Below, piece after piece: positions 17,230-26,200 of a DNA stretch of 64,000 bases. The position numbers were made by a program, and so were the translations under genes. This DNA comes from a bacterium. Its GTDB lineage: Bacteria > Actinomycetota > Acidimicrobiia > Spongiisociales > ZC4RG35. Position 1 is the first letter of the stretch, and each line of letters begins with the position of its first letter. The notes below the pieces were generated by a model that was not told the origin of the DNA, did no database searches, and saw only the letters and a program-made list of their open reading frames with translations. The stretch spans positions 1 through 64,000 of the forward strand of contig JAPPFD010000037.1 in NCBI GenBank assembly GCA_028823995.1. The letters run 5' to 3'.

Positions 17230-19677
17230 ATGCGAGATCTTTTACTTCTGCCCAGGTTCCCAAGAGTCGCTTTAGCGTGCCTGGCGGCCGTTGTCCTTTT
17301 CTCGGCCTGCGGCGCGGAGGAGCAACCCACGACCGAGCCTTCTCCCACCACTACCTCGCCTTCGACCACAAGCTCTACATTGGCTCCCACGACCACCACG
17401 GTTGCTCCCACGACCACCACGGTTGCTCCCACGACCACCACGGTTGCGCCGACGACCACCACGGTTGCTCCGGCGGATGCTTCTGAGGAAGTCGCCGGGC
17501 CGGACATCGGCGTAGAGACGACTTGGCAGGATCTGTTCAACACACTGACCGCCGCCGAGCAGTCTTGCATAAGCGAAGCGGTTGGAGAGGAATTGGAGTG
17601 GGTGCTGCAGCAGGTGGTCCTGACCGAGGATGAGACCAGGCTATGGGACGCACCGATTTACCCATGCCTCCCGACACCCCTCGTGGAGGCGGTTTTCCTG
17701 GCCGGCGTTGTTTACGGAATGGAACTGGAGGGCTTGGAGGTGGGCGAGGAACAAGAAATCTGTCTGCGGGAGGTCATTGCCGACATGGATGGCGCCACCC
17801 TGCTCCTGGCCATCGCCTCGCAGGTTGACGCCCCCGACGAGTCCGCCCAGATGGAGAACGCCGCCCAGTTGTTGGAGTTGATGGCCGGCTTCCTGAGATG
17901 CCTGCCGGGTTTCGACATGGGGGTGGGAGAGGGCGCGTTCCCGGGTGAAGACATCTACTCCCCTGGCTGGGCCTGTCCGCTGGGAACCACATCGGATGGG
18001 GTGGAGGGCGCTGCCCGGGTCGGCCTGGGGGAGTCGGTGGAGGGCGTCCTGGAATCGGTCGGGGAGGCGGGTGTGTTCGTGTTCGGGGCGGTGGAGGGTG
18101 AGTTGTACGAGATTGAGGTGGAGTTGGGTTCTCTCTCCGACTCGATTTTGGCCGTATGCGATGCCGACGGCTTTGAGTTGGCGTGGAACGATGACCGGCC
18201 GGACGGTGGCCTGGGTTCGCGTCTTTACTGGAAGGCGTCATTCAGCGGGGATGTCTACGTCGGTGTGTCGGGCTACGGTGAGGGCTCCTACACACTGACT
18301 GTGGCTGCTTCCGACATCGTGGACGACTACTCGGACCTGATCGTGGGCGCGGCCCCGTTGGAATTTGGTGAGCCGGTCGATGGAGTGTTGGAGTACTCCG
18401 ACGATGTGGACTATTTCGTGTTCGGGGCGGTGGAGGGTGAGTTGTATGAGTTGGAGGTGGGGTTGGGTTCTCTCTCCGACTCTGCCGTGGCGGTCTATGG
18501 CGCCGATGGGGTGTGGTTGGATTACAACGATGACCGGGAGGATGGTTCCTTGGCGTCTCGTCTGTTCTGGAGGGCGCCGTTTAGCGGGGATTTCTACGTG
18601 GAGGTGTCGGGTTACGGTGAGGGTTCCTATTCCCTGACGGTGGCGATCTCCGACATCGAGGACGATCACGGTGACGAAGTGGAAGGAGCGACTCGGGTGA
18701 GTTTGGGGGAGGCTGTGGAGGGCGAGTTGGACTATGACGGCGATGTGGACTATTTCGCTTTCGAGGCTGTGGAGGGCGAGTTGTATGAGATCGATGTGGC
18801 GCTCGGTACTCTTCTCGATTCGTTCGTCGGCGTCTATGACGGCGATTGGTTCATGTTGGGCTACAACGGTGACGCTGGGGATGGGTCCCGGGGGTCGCTC
18901 TTGGTGTGGAGGGCTCCGGCGAACCGGGATTACTACGTGGAGGTGTCGGGTGTCGGTGAGGGTTCATATTCGCTGACCGTGGCGCCCTCCGACATCGTGG
19001 ATGACTTTGCGGATGGGGTGGAGGGTGCGGCTCGGGTGAGTTTGGGGGAGGCTGTGGAGGGCGCGTTGGACTATGACGGGGATGTGGACTATTTCGCGTT
19101 CGAGGCTTTGGAGGGCGAGTTGTATGAGATCGATGTGGCTTTGGGCACCCTCAACGATTCGGTGGTGGCTGTGAAGGACGAAGATGGGGTGGAGTTGGGT
19201 TGGAACGATGACGGGGTGGACGGGTCTTTGGCGTCGCTTGTTTTGTGGAGGGCGCCGGATTCCGGGGATTTCTTTGTTGAGGTGTCAGGCTACGGTGAGG
19301 GCTCCTACTCAATGACGGTGGCGGTGTCCGACATCGTGGATGACTTTGCGGATGGGGTGGAAGATGCGGCTCGGGTGGAGTTGGGGGAGGCTGTGGAAGG
19401 CGCGTTGGACTACGGGGGGGATGTGGACTATTTCGTGTTCGCGGCTGTGGAGGGCGAGTTGTACGAGATTGCGGTGGACCTGGGCACTTTGCCAGACTCG
19501 GTGGTAGGGGTATACGACGCCGATGGTTTCTCGCTGGATTACAACGATGACCGGGAGGATGGTTCCTTGGCGTCTCGTTTGTTCTGGAGGGCGCCGGACA
19601 GCGGGGACTTCTACGTGGAGGTGTCGGGCTACGGGGGTGAGGGCTCCTACGTCCTGGCGGTGACGGTCTCCGAGTAG
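17230..19677 (+). CDS. Lipoprotein with five tandem PPC-like repeats
   Basis: An 815-residue exported protein. The signal sequence ends in FSAC-GAEE, a lipobox, so it is likely anchored to the outer face of the membrane. A Thr-rich TTTTVAP linker follows, then a region of about 150 residues with few landmarks and several Cys. From nt 17992 to the end are five copies of a 113-residue unit: DGVEGAARV-LGE-VEG-L-Y-GDVDYF-F-AVEGELYEI...W-APFSGDFYVEVSGYGEGSYSLTVA. This resembles the bacterial pre-peptidase C-terminal (PPC) beta-sandwich. No peptidase domain is present. The repeats are very acidic, suggesting calcium binding. GTG 17206 is an alternative start; ATG 17230 gives a proper signal peptide. 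Confidence 0.82.
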   Translation: MRDLLLLPRFPRVALACLAAVVLFSACGAEEQPTTEPSPTTTSPSTTSSTLAPTTTTVAPTTTTVAPTTTTVAPTTTTVAPADASEEVAGPDIGVETTWQDLFNTLTAAEQSCISEAVGEELEWVLQQVVLTEDETRLWDAPIYPCLPTPLVEAVFLAGVVYGMELEGLEVGEEQEICLREVIADMDGATLLLAIASQVDAPDESAQMENAAQLLELMAGFLRCLPGFDMGVGEGAFPGEDIYSPGWACPLGTTSDGVEGAARVGLGESVEGVLESVGEAGVFVFGAVEGELYEIEVELGSLSDSILAVCDADGFELAWNDDRPDGGLGSRLYWKASFSGDVYVGVSGYGEGSYTLTVAASDIVDDYSDLIVGAAPLEFGEPVDGVLEYSDDVDYFVFGAVEGELYELEVGLGSLSDSAVAVYGADGVWLDYNDDREDGSLASRLFWRAPFSGDFYVEVSGYGEGSYSLTVAISDIEDDHGDEVEGATRVSLGEAVEGELDYDGDVDYFAFEAVEGELYEIDVALGTLLDSFVGVYDGDWFMLGYNGDAGDGSRGSLLVWRAPANRDYYVEVSGVGEGSYSLTVAPSDIVDDFADGVEGAARVSLGEAVEGALDYDGDVDYFAFEALEGELYEIDVALGTLNDSVVAVKDEDGVELGWNDDGVDGSLASLVLWRAPDSGDFFVEVSGYGEGSYSMTVAVSDIVDDFADGVEDAARVELGEAVEGALDYGGDVDYFVFAAVEGELYEIAVDLGTLPDSVVGVYDADGFSLDYNDDREDGSLASRLFWRAPDSGDFYVEVSGYGGEGSYVLAVTVSE
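17383..17466 (+). repeat. Four tandem 21-bp repeats coding TTTTVAP linker
   Basis: Units of 21 bp start at 17383, 17404, 17425 and 17446. The first three are identical (GCTCCCACGACCACCACGGTT) apart from frame flanks, and the fourth differs at two positions. They code the seven-residue Ala-Pro-Thr-Thr-Thr-Thr-Val linker after the lipobox. Such perfect repeats are prone to length change. Confidence 0.9.
17992..19677 (+). repeat. Five tandem 339-bp coding repeats
   Basis: Matching codons (the Asp of the DGVEGAA/ADGVEG motif) fall at 17995, 18334, 18673, 19012 and 19351, exactly 339 bp apart each time. The last unit carries one extra Gly codon near its end. Units 3, 4 and 5 share long near-identical nucleotide runs, pointing to recent duplication or gene conversion, while unit 1 is the most divergent. 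Confidence 0.9.
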
Positions 19678-19725
19678 CGATCAGTCGATCACCTCGGCGG
19701 GAATCACATGCGGGCGGGCCCCGGG

Positions 19726-20838
19726 TCAGGCGAGTTCAGCGTGTTTGGCTTCGATGTGGCTTTGCAACTCTCGGAACGACTCGGCAAACTTCTCGACGCC
19801 CTCGGCCTCCAGGGTTTCCACCACGTCCTGATAGTCGATTCCGACACCCTCTAGTTCGCCTAGCAGGGTCCGGGCAAGAGCGATCTCTTCCGGCCCGAAG
19901 ATGGATGGGCGCGACGAGCCATGGTCGGCGTAGGCTTCGATGGTGGACAACGGCAGGGTGTTGACCGTGTGGGGGGAGACCAGGGTGTCGACGTACAGGG
20001 TGTCGGGATAAGCCGGGTTCTTGGTGGAGGTGGAAGCCCATAGAGGCCGTTGGATGCGGCCTCCCCGGGACGCCAGCCGGTCCCATCGGCTGCCGGAGAA
20101 AACCGAGAGAAAGTCACCGTAGGCTGCCTGGGCATTGGCGATCGCCGCCTTTCCCCGAAGAGCCAGGGCCTCGGGGCTGCCGTCATCCTCCAGTCGGCGG
20201 TCCACCTCGGTGTCGACCCTGGACACGAAGAACGACGCCACCGACGCGACTTCCCGCAGGTTCCCTCCCACCCCGCAAAAGTCCTCCAGGCCACTGAGGT
20301 AGGCGTCCATCACCTCCCGGTATCGCTGGAGGGAGAAGATCAGGGTCACGTTCACCGAGATCCCCTCTCCGGTCAACCGGCGAATGGCCGGGATCCCCTC
20401 GGGTGTGGCGGGCACCTTCACCAGCAGGTTGGAGCGGCTCACCCGCTTCACCCACTCCCGGGCTTCGGCGACTGTGGCGGGAGTGTCCGCCGCCAATTCG
20501 GGTGACACCTCCACCGAGACGAAGCCGTCCGCACCGCCACTCTCCCTGTGCACGGCTTTGAGGACGTCACAGGCGTCCACGATGTCCCTGGTGACGAGTG
20601 CCGCGTAGGTCTCGTCGGGATCCAAGCCTTCCCGAATCAGACGCGCCATCTCGGCGTCGTAGTCGGCGCTCTTGGTGATCGCCGCCGCGAAGATGGAGGG
20701 ATTGGAGGTGACCCCGGTTATGTGCTGCCGGCTGACCCGGCGGGCGAGTTCCCCGCTGTCCAGCATGGACCTGGAGATCTGATCGGCCCAGATGCTCTGC
20801 CCGGCCAGGGTGAGCGCGTGAAGGGGAGAAACTGCCAT
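19726..20838 (-). CDS. tal: Transaldolase
   Basis: Moves a dihydroxyacetone unit between sugar phosphates in the pentose phosphate pathway. The 370-residue length and sequence are of the actinobacterial type. Motifs: GVTSNPSIFAAAI near the N-terminus, SVEVSPELA, the Schiff-base Lys in NLLVKVPATPEGIPAI, and ASTSTKNPAYPDTLYV. I chose ATG 20838 (MAVSPLHALTLAGQSIW); upstream codons in frame are not part of the fold. The gene is divergent from the B12-binding gene with 37 nt between starts. Confidence 0.94.
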   Translation of the reverse strand: MAVSPLHALTLAGQSIWADQISRSMLDSGELARRVSRQHITGVTSNPSIFAAAITKSADYDAEMARLIREGLDPDETYAALVTRDIVDACDVLKAVHRESGGADGFVSVEVSPELAADTPATVAEAREWVKRVSRSNLLVKVPATPEGIPAIRRLTGEGISVNVTLIFSLQRYREVMDAYLSGLEDFCGVGGNLREVASVASFFVSRVDTEVDRRLEDDGSPEALALRGKAAIANAQAAYGDFLSVFSGSRWDRLASRGGRIQRPLWASTSTKNPAYPDTLYVDTLVSPHTVNTLPLSTIEAYADHGSSRPSIFGPEEIALARTLLGELEGVGIDYQDVVETLEAEGVEKFAESFRELQSHIEAKHAELA

Positions 20839-20875
20839 GAAATGGATGGTAATGGCGGTTTCTACCCTTGGGCAG

Positions 20876-21259
20876 ATGAGAAAACGGGTTTTGATCGCCA
20901 AGGCTGGCCTGGACGGGCACGACCGCGGAGCCAAGGTGGTGTCCCGGGCGCTGCGCGACGGAGGACACGAGGTGATCTACACCGGGCTTCACCAGACTCC
21001 CGAACAGGTGGTGGCCGCCGCCATCCAGGAGGACGTGGACGCCATTGGCCTGTCGGTGATGTCGGGGGCGTACATGTCAATCTTCCCTCCCATTCTGGAA
21101 CTCCTGTCCTCGGCAAGGGCGGGGCACATTGCGGTTTTCGGCGGTGGGGTCATCCCCGCGGAGGATGTGGAACGCCTCAAAGCAATAGGGGTGTCCCGGG
21201 TCTTCACTCCCGGCTCCTCCCTCGAAGAGATAGTGGAGTGGGTCGGCTCCGAGGTGTAG
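20876..21259 (+). CDS. Free-standing B12-binding subunit of an acyl-CoA mutase
   Basis: A 127-residue protein that is a cobalamin-binding domain only. The B12 motif is KAGLDGHDRGAKVV (D-x-H-x-x-G, with His as the lower cobalt ligand); later LSVMSGAY and FGGGVIPAEDV complete the Rossmann-like fold. It corresponds to the small C-terminal part of methylmalonyl-CoA mutase (McmA2), which in many actinobacteria and archaea is a separate gene. The large substrate-binding subunit is not in the window. It precedes sucC-sucD on the same strand, which fits succinyl-CoA metabolism. The start at ATG 20876 (MRKRVLIAK) is set by the domain edge. Confidence 0.88.
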   Translation: MRKRVLIAKAGLDGHDRGAKVVSRALRDGGHEVIYTGLHQTPEQVVAAAIQEDVDAIGLSVMSGAYMSIFPPILELLSSARAGHIAVFGGGVIPAEDVERLKAIGVSRVFTPGSSLEEIVEWVGSEV

Positions 21260-21315
21260 CGAGCCGCGGTCGGTGTGGTAAGGAGGCGCCCTGGCGAGGG
21301 GTACCATGATGGGCT

Positions 21316-22536
21316 GTGAACATTCATGAGCACCAGGCCAAGGAACTGCTTGCGTCTTATGGAGTAACCGTTCCGCTGGGCGCGGTGGCCTTCACCCCCG
21401 CGGAGGCAGGGGAAGCGGCCGCATCAATAATGGAGAAGACCCGCGGTCACATGGTGATCATCAAGGCGCAGATCCACGCCGGGGGCCGGGGCAAGGGCCG
21501 CTTTCGCGAGCACCCCGACGCCGGACTGGCCGGTGTGAACGTCGTCGCTTCCGGGCAGACCAGCCTCATGGGAGAGCGGATGGCGGAACTGGCGGAGAAG
21601 ATGCTGGGTTCCACCTTGGTGACGGTGCAGACCGGACCTGCGGGGAAGGTGGTGAACCGTGTCCTTCTGGAGGCGGCGGTGGACATCGCACAGGAGCTCT
21701 ACCTGGCGATCCAGTTGGACCGGAGAATCGCCCGGCCGGTTCTCCTGGCCTCCACCGAGGGAGGAGTGGAGATCGAACAGGTGGCTGCCGAGTCACCCGA
21801 GAAGCTGCACACCGAGGTCATCGATCCCGCGGTGGGGATCCGGCCCTTCCAACTGCGGCGTCTCACCGGGCGTCTGGGCCTCACCGGCGCGGCGGCCTCG
21901 TCCTATGTGGACCTGGTCCAAAGGCTGGTCACGGCGGCAGGAGAACTCGACACCGAGTTACTTGAGATCAACCCCCTGGTGATCAACGCTTCCGGCCAGG
22001 CGCTGGCGCTGGACGCCAAGTTGTCCTTCGAGGACAACGCTCTCTACCGCCACCCCGAGATAGCAGAGTTGAGGGATGAGAGCGAAGAGGAGCCTGCCGA
22101 GACCCTGGCCCGGAGGGCGGGGCTCAACTATGTGAAACTGGATGGCCGGATAGGGTGCATGGTCAATGGGGCGGGTCTGGCCATGGCGACCATGGACACC
22201 GTGGAGCATTACGGGGGAAGTCCAGCCAACTTCCTCGACGTGGGAGGGGACACCGACGAGGAGCGGGTGGCGACGGGCTTTCGGATAATCACCGCCGATC
22301 CCAACGTGAGGGGGATATTCGTCAACATCTTCGGGGGGATCGTCCACTGCGACGTCATAGCCAAAGGGGTGCTGGCCGCCACCGAGCAGGTGGGCCTCTC
22401 GGTGCCGCTGGTGGTCCGCCTGGAGGGCACCAACGTGGATCTGGGACGCAGGATCATCGCCGAGTCGGGCCTGGGAGTGATCTCTGCCACCAATATGGCG
22501 GAGGGCGCTCGCCGCATCGTGGAGCTGTGCCGATGA
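21316..22536 (+). CDS. sucC: Succinyl-CoA synthetase beta subunit
   Basis: Grasp-fold subunit that makes ATP or GTP from succinyl-CoA in the citric acid cycle. The GTG start gives [17 protein letters not shown], the standard SucC N-terminus. Further motifs are [23 protein letters not shown] and [13 protein letters not shown], with the C-terminal ligase domain [16 protein letters not shown]-type ([12 protein letters not shown]). 406 residues. It overlaps sucD by 4 nt (ATGA). AAGGAGG at 21280-21286 is 30 nt upstream, too far to serve this start, so the site used for initiation is unclear. Confidence 0.95.
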   Translation: MNIHEHQAKELLASYGVTVPLGAVAFTPAEAGEAAASIMEKTRGHMVIIKAQIHAGGRGKGRFREHPDAGLAGVNVVASGQTSLMGERMAELAEKMLGSTLVTVQTGPAGKVVNRVLLEAAVDIAQELYLAIQLDRRIARPVLLASTEGGVEIEQVAAESPEKLHTEVIDPAVGIRPFQLRRLTGRLGLTGAAASSYVDLVQRLVTAAGELDTELLEINPLVINASGQALALDAKLSFEDNALYRHPEIAELRDESEEEPAETLARRAGLNYVKLDGRIGCMVNGAGLAMATMDTVEHYGGSPANFLDVGGDTDEERVATGFRIITADPNVRGIFVNIFGGIVHCDVIAKGVLAATEQVGLSVPLVVRLEGTNVDLGRRIIAESGLGVISATNMAEGARRIVELCR

Positions 22537-23459
22537 GCATCCTCTGCGGACGGGACACCCGGCTATTGATCCAGGGTCTGGGCCGGGCCGGGCGCTTCCA
22601 TGCCCAACAGATCATCGCCTACGGCACCGAGGTGGTGGGTGGGGTCCATCCCCGCCGGGCGGGCGAGACCGAGCGGTTCTCCGGCGAGACCGATCACTCG
22701 GGAGTCCAGGGAAGAAAAGACTCCTTCTCCGTCGACCTTCCGATCTTCTCGGGTGTGGCGGAGGCGGTGGACGCCACCGGCGCCAACGCCAGCCTGATAT
22801 TCGTCCCGCCCCCCGCGGCGGCCGATTCCATAATGGAGGCGGCCGAGGCCGGGGTGAAGTTGATCGTCTGCATCACCGAGGGCATCCCGGTCAACGACAT
22901 GGTGGAGGCCAAGCGCTATCTCGAGTCGCGTCCCGTCCGCCTAATCGGACCCAACTGCCCGGGGGTGATCACCCCGGGGGAGTGCAAGATCGGGATCATG
23001 CCCGGCTATATACACGCTCGAGGGAAGGTGGGGGTGATCAGCCGGTCGGGCACCCTGACCTATGAGGCGGTCTATCAACTCACCAACCTGGGGCTGGGTC
23101 AGACCACCGCGCTGGGCATCGGGGGGGATCCGGTGAACGGCACCAGCTTCGTCGACGCCCTGGAACTGTTCGAAGCCGACCCGGCCACCGAGGGGGTGCT
23201 GATGATCGGGGAGATCGGCGGGCCGGCCGAAGAGGAGGCCGCCGATTACGTTCGATCGCACATGACCAAGCCGGTGGCAGGGTTCATCGCCGGGCTGACC
23301 GCGCCCCCCGGAAAGCGTATGGGGCATGCCGGGGCGATCATCTCGGGCGGTCAAGGGACTGCGCAGAGCAAGATAGAGGCCTTCCGCCGGGCGGGAATCG
23401 AGATAGCCGCCACCCCGTCCGAGATGGGTTCTGCGATGGCCGCCGCCCTCGGGAGGTAG
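22533..23459 (+). CDS. sucD: Succinyl-CoA synthetase alpha subunit
   Basis: The CoA-binding and phospho-His subunit. Motifs are [26 protein letters not shown], the [19 protein letters not shown] stretch, [14 protein letters not shown] and the active-site phosphohistidine in [13 protein letters not shown]. 308 residues. ATG 22533 lies in the sucC stop. The GQGFGRxG of many SucD is GLGRAG here, a mild change in the first glycine loop. Confidence 0.95.
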   Translation: MSILCGRDTRLLIQGLGRAGRFHAQQIIAYGTEVVGGVHPRRAGETERFSGETDHSGVQGRKDSFSVDLPIFSGVAEAVDATGANASLIFVPPPAAADSIMEAAEAGVKLIVCITEGIPVNDMVEAKRYLESRPVRLIGPNCPGVITPGECKIGIMPGYIHARGKVGVISRSGTLTYEAVYQLTNLGLGQTTALGIGGDPVNGTSFVDALELFEADPATEGVLMIGEIGGPAEEEAADYVRSHMTKPVAGFIAGLTAPPGKRMGHAGAIISGGQGTAQSKIEAFRRAGIEIAATPSEMGSAMAAALGR

Positions 23460-23487
23460 CCGCCCCGGAGCTTGCGGCTCGGCGCAG

Positions 23488-23514
23488 GGGTACCTTCGGC
23501 GCGCGGGTACCCTT
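23488..23514 (+). terminator. Possible terminator after sucD
   Basis: GGGTACC (23488-23494) pairs with GGTACCC (23506-23512) over an 11-nt GC-rich loop, 29 nt after the sucD stop. Only two T follow, so termination would be weak. Confidence 0.35.
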
Positions 23515-23564
23515 GATCGCATGGAACCCGTATCCGGGCTGGTCCAGAACGGGGAGTGGCCACC

Positions 23565-24992
23565 GTGAGGTTGGTGATCGTGTCGGCGGGGAACGTTTCT
23601 CGAAACGTCATCGGCCGGCTGGGCGACAGATGGGAGATCACCCTGATCGACCCGGCGGAGGACTCCCTGGAGATGGCCCGCCAGATCCGCCAGGTAGACA
23701 CCGTCCGAGGAGACGGATCGAGTCGGCTGGTGCTGCGCCGGGCGGGGTTGGAGGGGGCCGAGGCCCTGATCGCCGCCAGCCGGGACGACGACATCAACAT
23801 GGAGGCCTGTCGCTACGCCCGTGAACTGGGGGTGCCCCGGATCATCTCGGTGGCCAGCCGCTACGAGCACCTCCCCTCATACCGGGAACTGGGCGTGACG
23901 GTGGTGTCGGCCGACAACCTGACCGCCCGACATGTCGAGATCAACCTGGACGGGCGCCGCACCCAGTCGGCGGCCTTCGCCAACGGCCTGGCGGAGGCCA
24001 TGGAATTCCGCATCTCCCACGACTCGCCTCTTCGCGGAGTGTCCGTCCGGTCCCTGGGGCTGCGTTCATGGTTGGTGGCGACCGTGCTCCGAGACCAACG
24101 CCTGATAATTCCACACGGCAACACGGTCCTGGAGGAGGGGGATCTGGTGACGGTGGTCGGCGCCACCGAGGACTATGCGGACATGGTGGAGACGTTCACA
24201 GCCGGTCAAGCCAACTTTCCTCTCGACTACGGACTCTCGGTGGCGGTGTCCCTCTCCGCCGGGCCGACCGACGACGGGGTGCTCGCCGAGGCGGCGCACT
24301 TTGTGAAGTTCACCGCCGCCGACTCCATCCTGGCCCTCCACCCGCCTTTGGAGCGGATGGAACCGGAAGACGCCGAAGACCTGCGCTGCCGGATGGACCA
24401 ATGGCGAATGCGTCACGAGAACATCGAGATCTCGTTCATGCCCGCCTCCGCACCGGGCATTGAGGCGCCGTTCGAAGCTGCCTCCACCGAGTCGGTCGGG
24501 GTGGTGGTGTTCCCTCGTCCTCCCGGTCGGCGAAAGGTGGTGGGACTGATCGAGATGAGCCGCCAGAAAGGAGTCCCCCTGCTGATTGCCTCGGGGCGTT
24601 TCCCCTACTCGGGTCCTCTGGTGGTGATGACGGGAGAAGAAGATGAAGAGTGGCAGGGAACCAGGGAGGCCATCGACATGGCTGCCCACTCAGGGACGGC
24701 GCTCCAGACGGTCGGGGTGCTCCCTCCCCAGTTCCTGCCCGGAGAGAAGACCCTCCAGGACATCCGGAGCCGGATCAGCCGGGTCAGGGAGGAAGCCTCC
24801 GTCCACGGCGTCACCATCCGCAGGCGCATCCTTCGGGGAAACCCGGTCCGGGTGGTCGACGAACTGTCCACGTCGTCGCTGGTGGTGATGGGCATCGGCG
24901 GTCACCCATACACCTATTTGCGTCCGGGGATCGTGGGCCTCATGGCCGCTACGGTGGACTCCTCGGTAATCCTGATTCCTTCCCGTAGCTGA
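23565..24992 (+). CDS. RCK (TrkA-like) protein with USP-like C-terminal half
   Basis: About 475 residues. The first 115 form a TrkA-N/RCK nucleotide-binding fold (VRLVIVSAGNVSRNVIGRL...ITLIDPAED...VRGDGSS), though the usual GxGxxG is loosened to SAGNVS. Residues about 140-210 are a TrkA-C domain (LRGVSVRSLGL...VLEEGDLVTVVGATEDYADM). The remaining 260 residues look like one or two universal-stress-protein-type domains ending SLVVMGIGGHPYTYLRPGIVG. GGGGAG lies 8 nt before GTG 23565; GTG 23556 overlaps that site. Two bases separate it from the antiporter gene, so it is probably the cytoplasmic gating subunit of that transporter. Confidence 0.75.
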   Translation: MRLVIVSAGNVSRNVIGRLGDRWEITLIDPAEDSLEMARQIRQVDTVRGDGSSRLVLRRAGLEGAEALIAASRDDDINMEACRYARELGVPRIISVASRYEHLPSYRELGVTVVSADNLTARHVEINLDGRRTQSAAFANGLAEAMEFRISHDSPLRGVSVRSLGLRSWLVATVLRDQRLIIPHGNTVLEEGDLVTVVGATEDYADMVETFTAGQANFPLDYGLSVAVSLSAGPTDDGVLAEAAHFVKFTAADSILALHPPLERMEPEDAEDLRCRMDQWRMRHENIEISFMPASAPGIEAPFEAASTESVGVVVFPRPPGRRKVVGLIEMSRQKGVPLLIASGRFPYSGPLVVMTGEEDEEWQGTREAIDMAAHSGTALQTVGVLPPQFLPGEKTLQDIRSRISRVREEASVHGVTIRRRILRGNPVRVVDELSTSSLVVMGIGGHPYTYLRPGIVGLMAATVDSSVILIPSRS

Positions 24993-24994
24993 AG

Positions 24995-26176
24995 ATGATC
25001 GAGGCATCCGACGCCATCACCCTGATCCTGGTGGGCGTGGCGGCTCTGGGCCTTCCATTGGCGGCGCGGCGTCTCCGCCTTCCTCCCGTGGTGTTGGAGA
25101 TCCTGTTCGGCGTGCTGGTGGGCCCGGTGCTGCACATCGTCTCATCCTCTTCCCTACTGGAATCGCTGGCCCGGTTGGGCTTTTTGATGCTCATGCTGCT
25201 CACCGGTTTCGAGATCAACATCGGGTTCTTCCAACGCCAGGGATCGGGTCCCATCGTGGTGGGCCTGCTCGGATTCGCCGCAACTCTCTCGGCTTCCTGG
25301 GTGGCCAGCCAGGTTCTGGACACCGACCCGTTCATGGTGATGGTTCTGGCCACAACCTCGGTGGGACTGGTGGTGCCGAGCCTCCGCTCCGCGGGGGTGG
25401 CTTCCCGTCCGATCGGCCAAGACATCCTGTTGGGCGCTCTCCTGGCGGACTTCCTGACGTTGCTGGGAGTCACGGTTATCGCGGTGCTGGCGGGAGGAGA
25501 GGCGGGGTGGCGTCTCCTGGGAATACCCGGCTTCTTCGTAATCGTGGCGGCCGTGCTGCTGGGCATCAGAAGAGCAGCCTGGTGGCATCCGGACCGCTTC
25601 GGAGCCCTCTTCGCCGCCGATGACACCGAAGAGATGGGTATCCGCGCCACCTTGGCGTTGTTGTTCGTGTTTGTGGGTGTGGCCAGCCTGCTGGGCATCG
25701 AGTCGGTGCTGGCAGCCTTCCTGGCCGGGGGGATCATCGCCTTGGTGTTTCGCGAGCGGGGCGCCCTTGATCGCAAGCTCTCGGGGTTCTCCTACGGGTT
25801 TCTCATCCCCATTTTCTTCATCGACGTTGGAATCCGCTTCGATCTGACTGCGGTAACCGATGTGGATGCGCTGTTGTTCACCGGCAAACTGGTGATTGCC
25901 GCCTTCGCCGTCAAGACCGCCTCGGCGCTGGTGCTGGTGTTGCGCGGGCACGGCCTCAGGTCGATCGCCGCCGCGGCCGCCCTGCTGTCCGCCCGCCTGT
26001 CCCTGATAATCGTGGTAGCCGAAATCGGGAGGCACCTGGGATTCATCTCCAGTTCCCAGGAGGGGAGCATCATTCTCCTGGCGATCGTCACCACCATCGT
26101 GGCCCCCACCCTCTTCCGCTGGCTGATCCCGGCCTCCGCGGGAGGAGAGCCGGAGGGGGCGTCGGCCGGAAGTTGA
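24995..26176 (+). CDS. CPA2-type cation:proton antiporter (membrane subunit)
   Basis: A 393-residue membrane protein with about 12 hydrophobic segments, of the Na+/H+ exchanger (KefB-like CPA2) family. Telling pieces are RLPPVVLEILFGVLVGP near the N-terminus, LARLGFLMLMLLTGFEI, the ATTSVGLVVPSLR segment, SVLAAFLAGGIIALVF and PIFFIDVGIRFDL. It lacks its own RCK domain, which the preceding gene supplies. Transport of K+ or Na+ against protons is the expected role; the ion cannot be told from sequence. It ends convergent with the FAD monooxygenase. Confidence 0.85.
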   Translation: MIEASDAITLILVGVAALGLPLAARRLRLPPVVLEILFGVLVGPVLHIVSSSSLLESLARLGFLMLMLLTGFEINIGFFQRQGSGPIVVGLLGFAATLSASWVASQVLDTDPFMVMVLATTSVGLVVPSLRSAGVASRPIGQDILLGALLADFLTLLGVTVIAVLAGGEAGWRLLGIPGFFVIVAAVLLGIRRAAWWHPDRFGALFAADDTEEMGIRATLALLFVFVGVASLLGIESVLAAFLAGGIIALVFRERGALDRKLSGFSYGFLIPIFFIDVGIRFDLTAVTDVDALLFTGKLVIAAFAVKTASALVLVLRGHGLRSIAAAAALLSARLSLIIVVAEIGRHLGFISSSQEGSIILLAIVTTIVAPTLFRWLIPASAGGEPEGASAGS

Positions 26177-26200
26177 CCAGGGATCCGACCGCGGTGAGCC

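Noticed and set aside
17383-19677. Possible CRISPR or satellite repeats
   Set aside because: Both repeat sets (21 bp and 339 bp) are in frame inside one lipoprotein gene and have no spacers or cas genes nearby.
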